Assembly: GCF_040718835.1 (NCBI RefSeq)
Contig: NZ_JBFEFG010000274.1
Location: forward strand, 434,001-498,000
Source: Bremerella sp. JC817
GTDB taxonomy: Bacteria; Planctomycetota; Planctomycetia; Pirellulales; Pirellulaceae
Length of the DNA: 64,000 nt
Reading direction: 5' to 3'
Below, piece by piece: positions 63,714 to 64,000 of this stretch. The position numbers were made by a program, and so were the translations under genes. Position 1 is the first letter of the stretch. Each line of letters opens with the position of its first letter. The notes under the pieces were generated by a model. The model had not been told where the DNA came from, ran no database searches, and saw only the letters and a program-made list of their open reading frames with translations.

Positions 63714-64000
63714 ATGTCTCTCACGACACTCGATCGTCAACGAGGCTGCCTCATAGGCTTGGCGGTTGGGGATGCCCTGGGTGCGGCTGTCGAGTTCCAG
63801 CCGCCCGGGTCGTTTAAGTTGGTCGAAGACTATCGCGATGGTGGCCCGCATCGGCTGGCCCCAGGCGAATGGACCGATGATACCAGCATGGCGTTGGCTT
63901 TGGCGGATAGCATCGGCAAGGCCGGCTGGGATCTGAACGATCAGGCTTCGCGTTACCTGCAATGGTTCCGAAAGGGGAAGTATTCGGTCACTGGAAGTTG
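63714..64000 (+). CDS. ADP-ribosylglycohydrolase (DraG family), 3'-truncated by window edge
   Basis: The reading starts MSLTTLDRQRGCLIGLAVGD and shows GDALGAAVEF and EWTDDTSMALALADSI, the conserved metal-binding start of the ADP-ribosylglycohydrolase family, whose Asp/Thr residues hold two Mg2+ ions. These enzymes remove ADP-ribose from proteins or small molecules. An ATG seven bases earlier is in a different frame. The C-terminal two-thirds are outside the window. Confidence 0.88.
   Translation, partial: MSLTTLDRQRGCLIGLAVGDALGAAVEFQPPGSFKLVEDYRDGGPHRLAPGEWTDDTSMALALADSIGKAGWDLNDQASRYLQWFRKGKYSVTGS

Overview
The window reads as a chromosome segment of a planctomycete, probably of the Pirellulaceae (Blastopirellula/Bremerella/Rhodopirellula-like). 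This is an inference from gene content: several secreted leucine-rich-repeat paralogues, proline/glutamine-rich secreted lipoproteins, a giant Gln/Gly/Glu-rich membrane protein, a DUF11-type surface lipoprotein, a MEKHLA protein and a Hanks-type kinase among housekeeping genes. No rRNA is present. One tRNA-Arg(TCT) lies near the right end.

The most interesting part is 8300-18494, a complete-looking filamentous-phage (inovirus-like) prophage with a 10,174-bp unit. It has a HUH replication initiator, a candidate ssDNA-binding protein, small membrane proteins, a pVIII-like major coat preprotein followed by a strong terminator, a pIII-like adhesin with signal peptide and C-terminal anchor, a pVI-like protein, a pI/Zot morphogenesis ATPase and its own secretin (pIV-like). 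A dense tail of small genes follows, plus a short three-gene cassette on the opposite strand. No integrase or transposase is visible. The element is bounded by a 21-bp direct repeat that forms the XerC arm and central region of a dif-like site, and the right end keeps a complete dif-like sequence (18477-18504). This points to XerCD-dependent integration at the chromosome dimer resolution site, as in CTXphi/VGJphi-type phages, and would place the window at the replication terminus. Two non-coding regions packed with stem-loops (13832-14367 and 18212-18425) are candidates for origin, packaging and termination functions.

Left flank (1-8299): partial aspartate-semialdehyde dehydrogenase, truA, a GT4 glycosyltransferase, an atypical Ser/Thr kinase, accA and a large chemotaxis receptor. 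Right of the prophage (18.5-31.8 kb): a CvpA-family membrane protein, a YdjM-type membrane hydrolase, dtd coupled to a secreted protein, three secreted proteins or lipoproteins, a zinc-ribbon protein, an ABC exporter whose permease carries a large soluble insertion, a small membrane protein and a secreted amidotransferase-like protein. The stretch 31.9-39.9 kb carries a membrane patatin-like phospholipase, a di-haem cytochrome c peroxidase, a 2-Cys peroxiredoxin, two lipoproteins and a YugP-type zinc protease.

From 40 to 50 kb, five secreted leucine-rich-repeat proteins (four close paralogues) are interspersed with a MEKHLA protein, a bactofilin-like membrane protein and a UxaA-family dehydratase. 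From 50 to 62 kb come a 1297-residue low-complexity membrane protein, nadB, and a gliding-type (GldA / GldF-GldG fusion / DUF4340) ABC system. The window ends with a zinc alcohol dehydrogenase, tRNA-Arg and the start of an ADP-ribosylglycohydrolase. All functional calls rest on reading motifs by eye; no database search was run.
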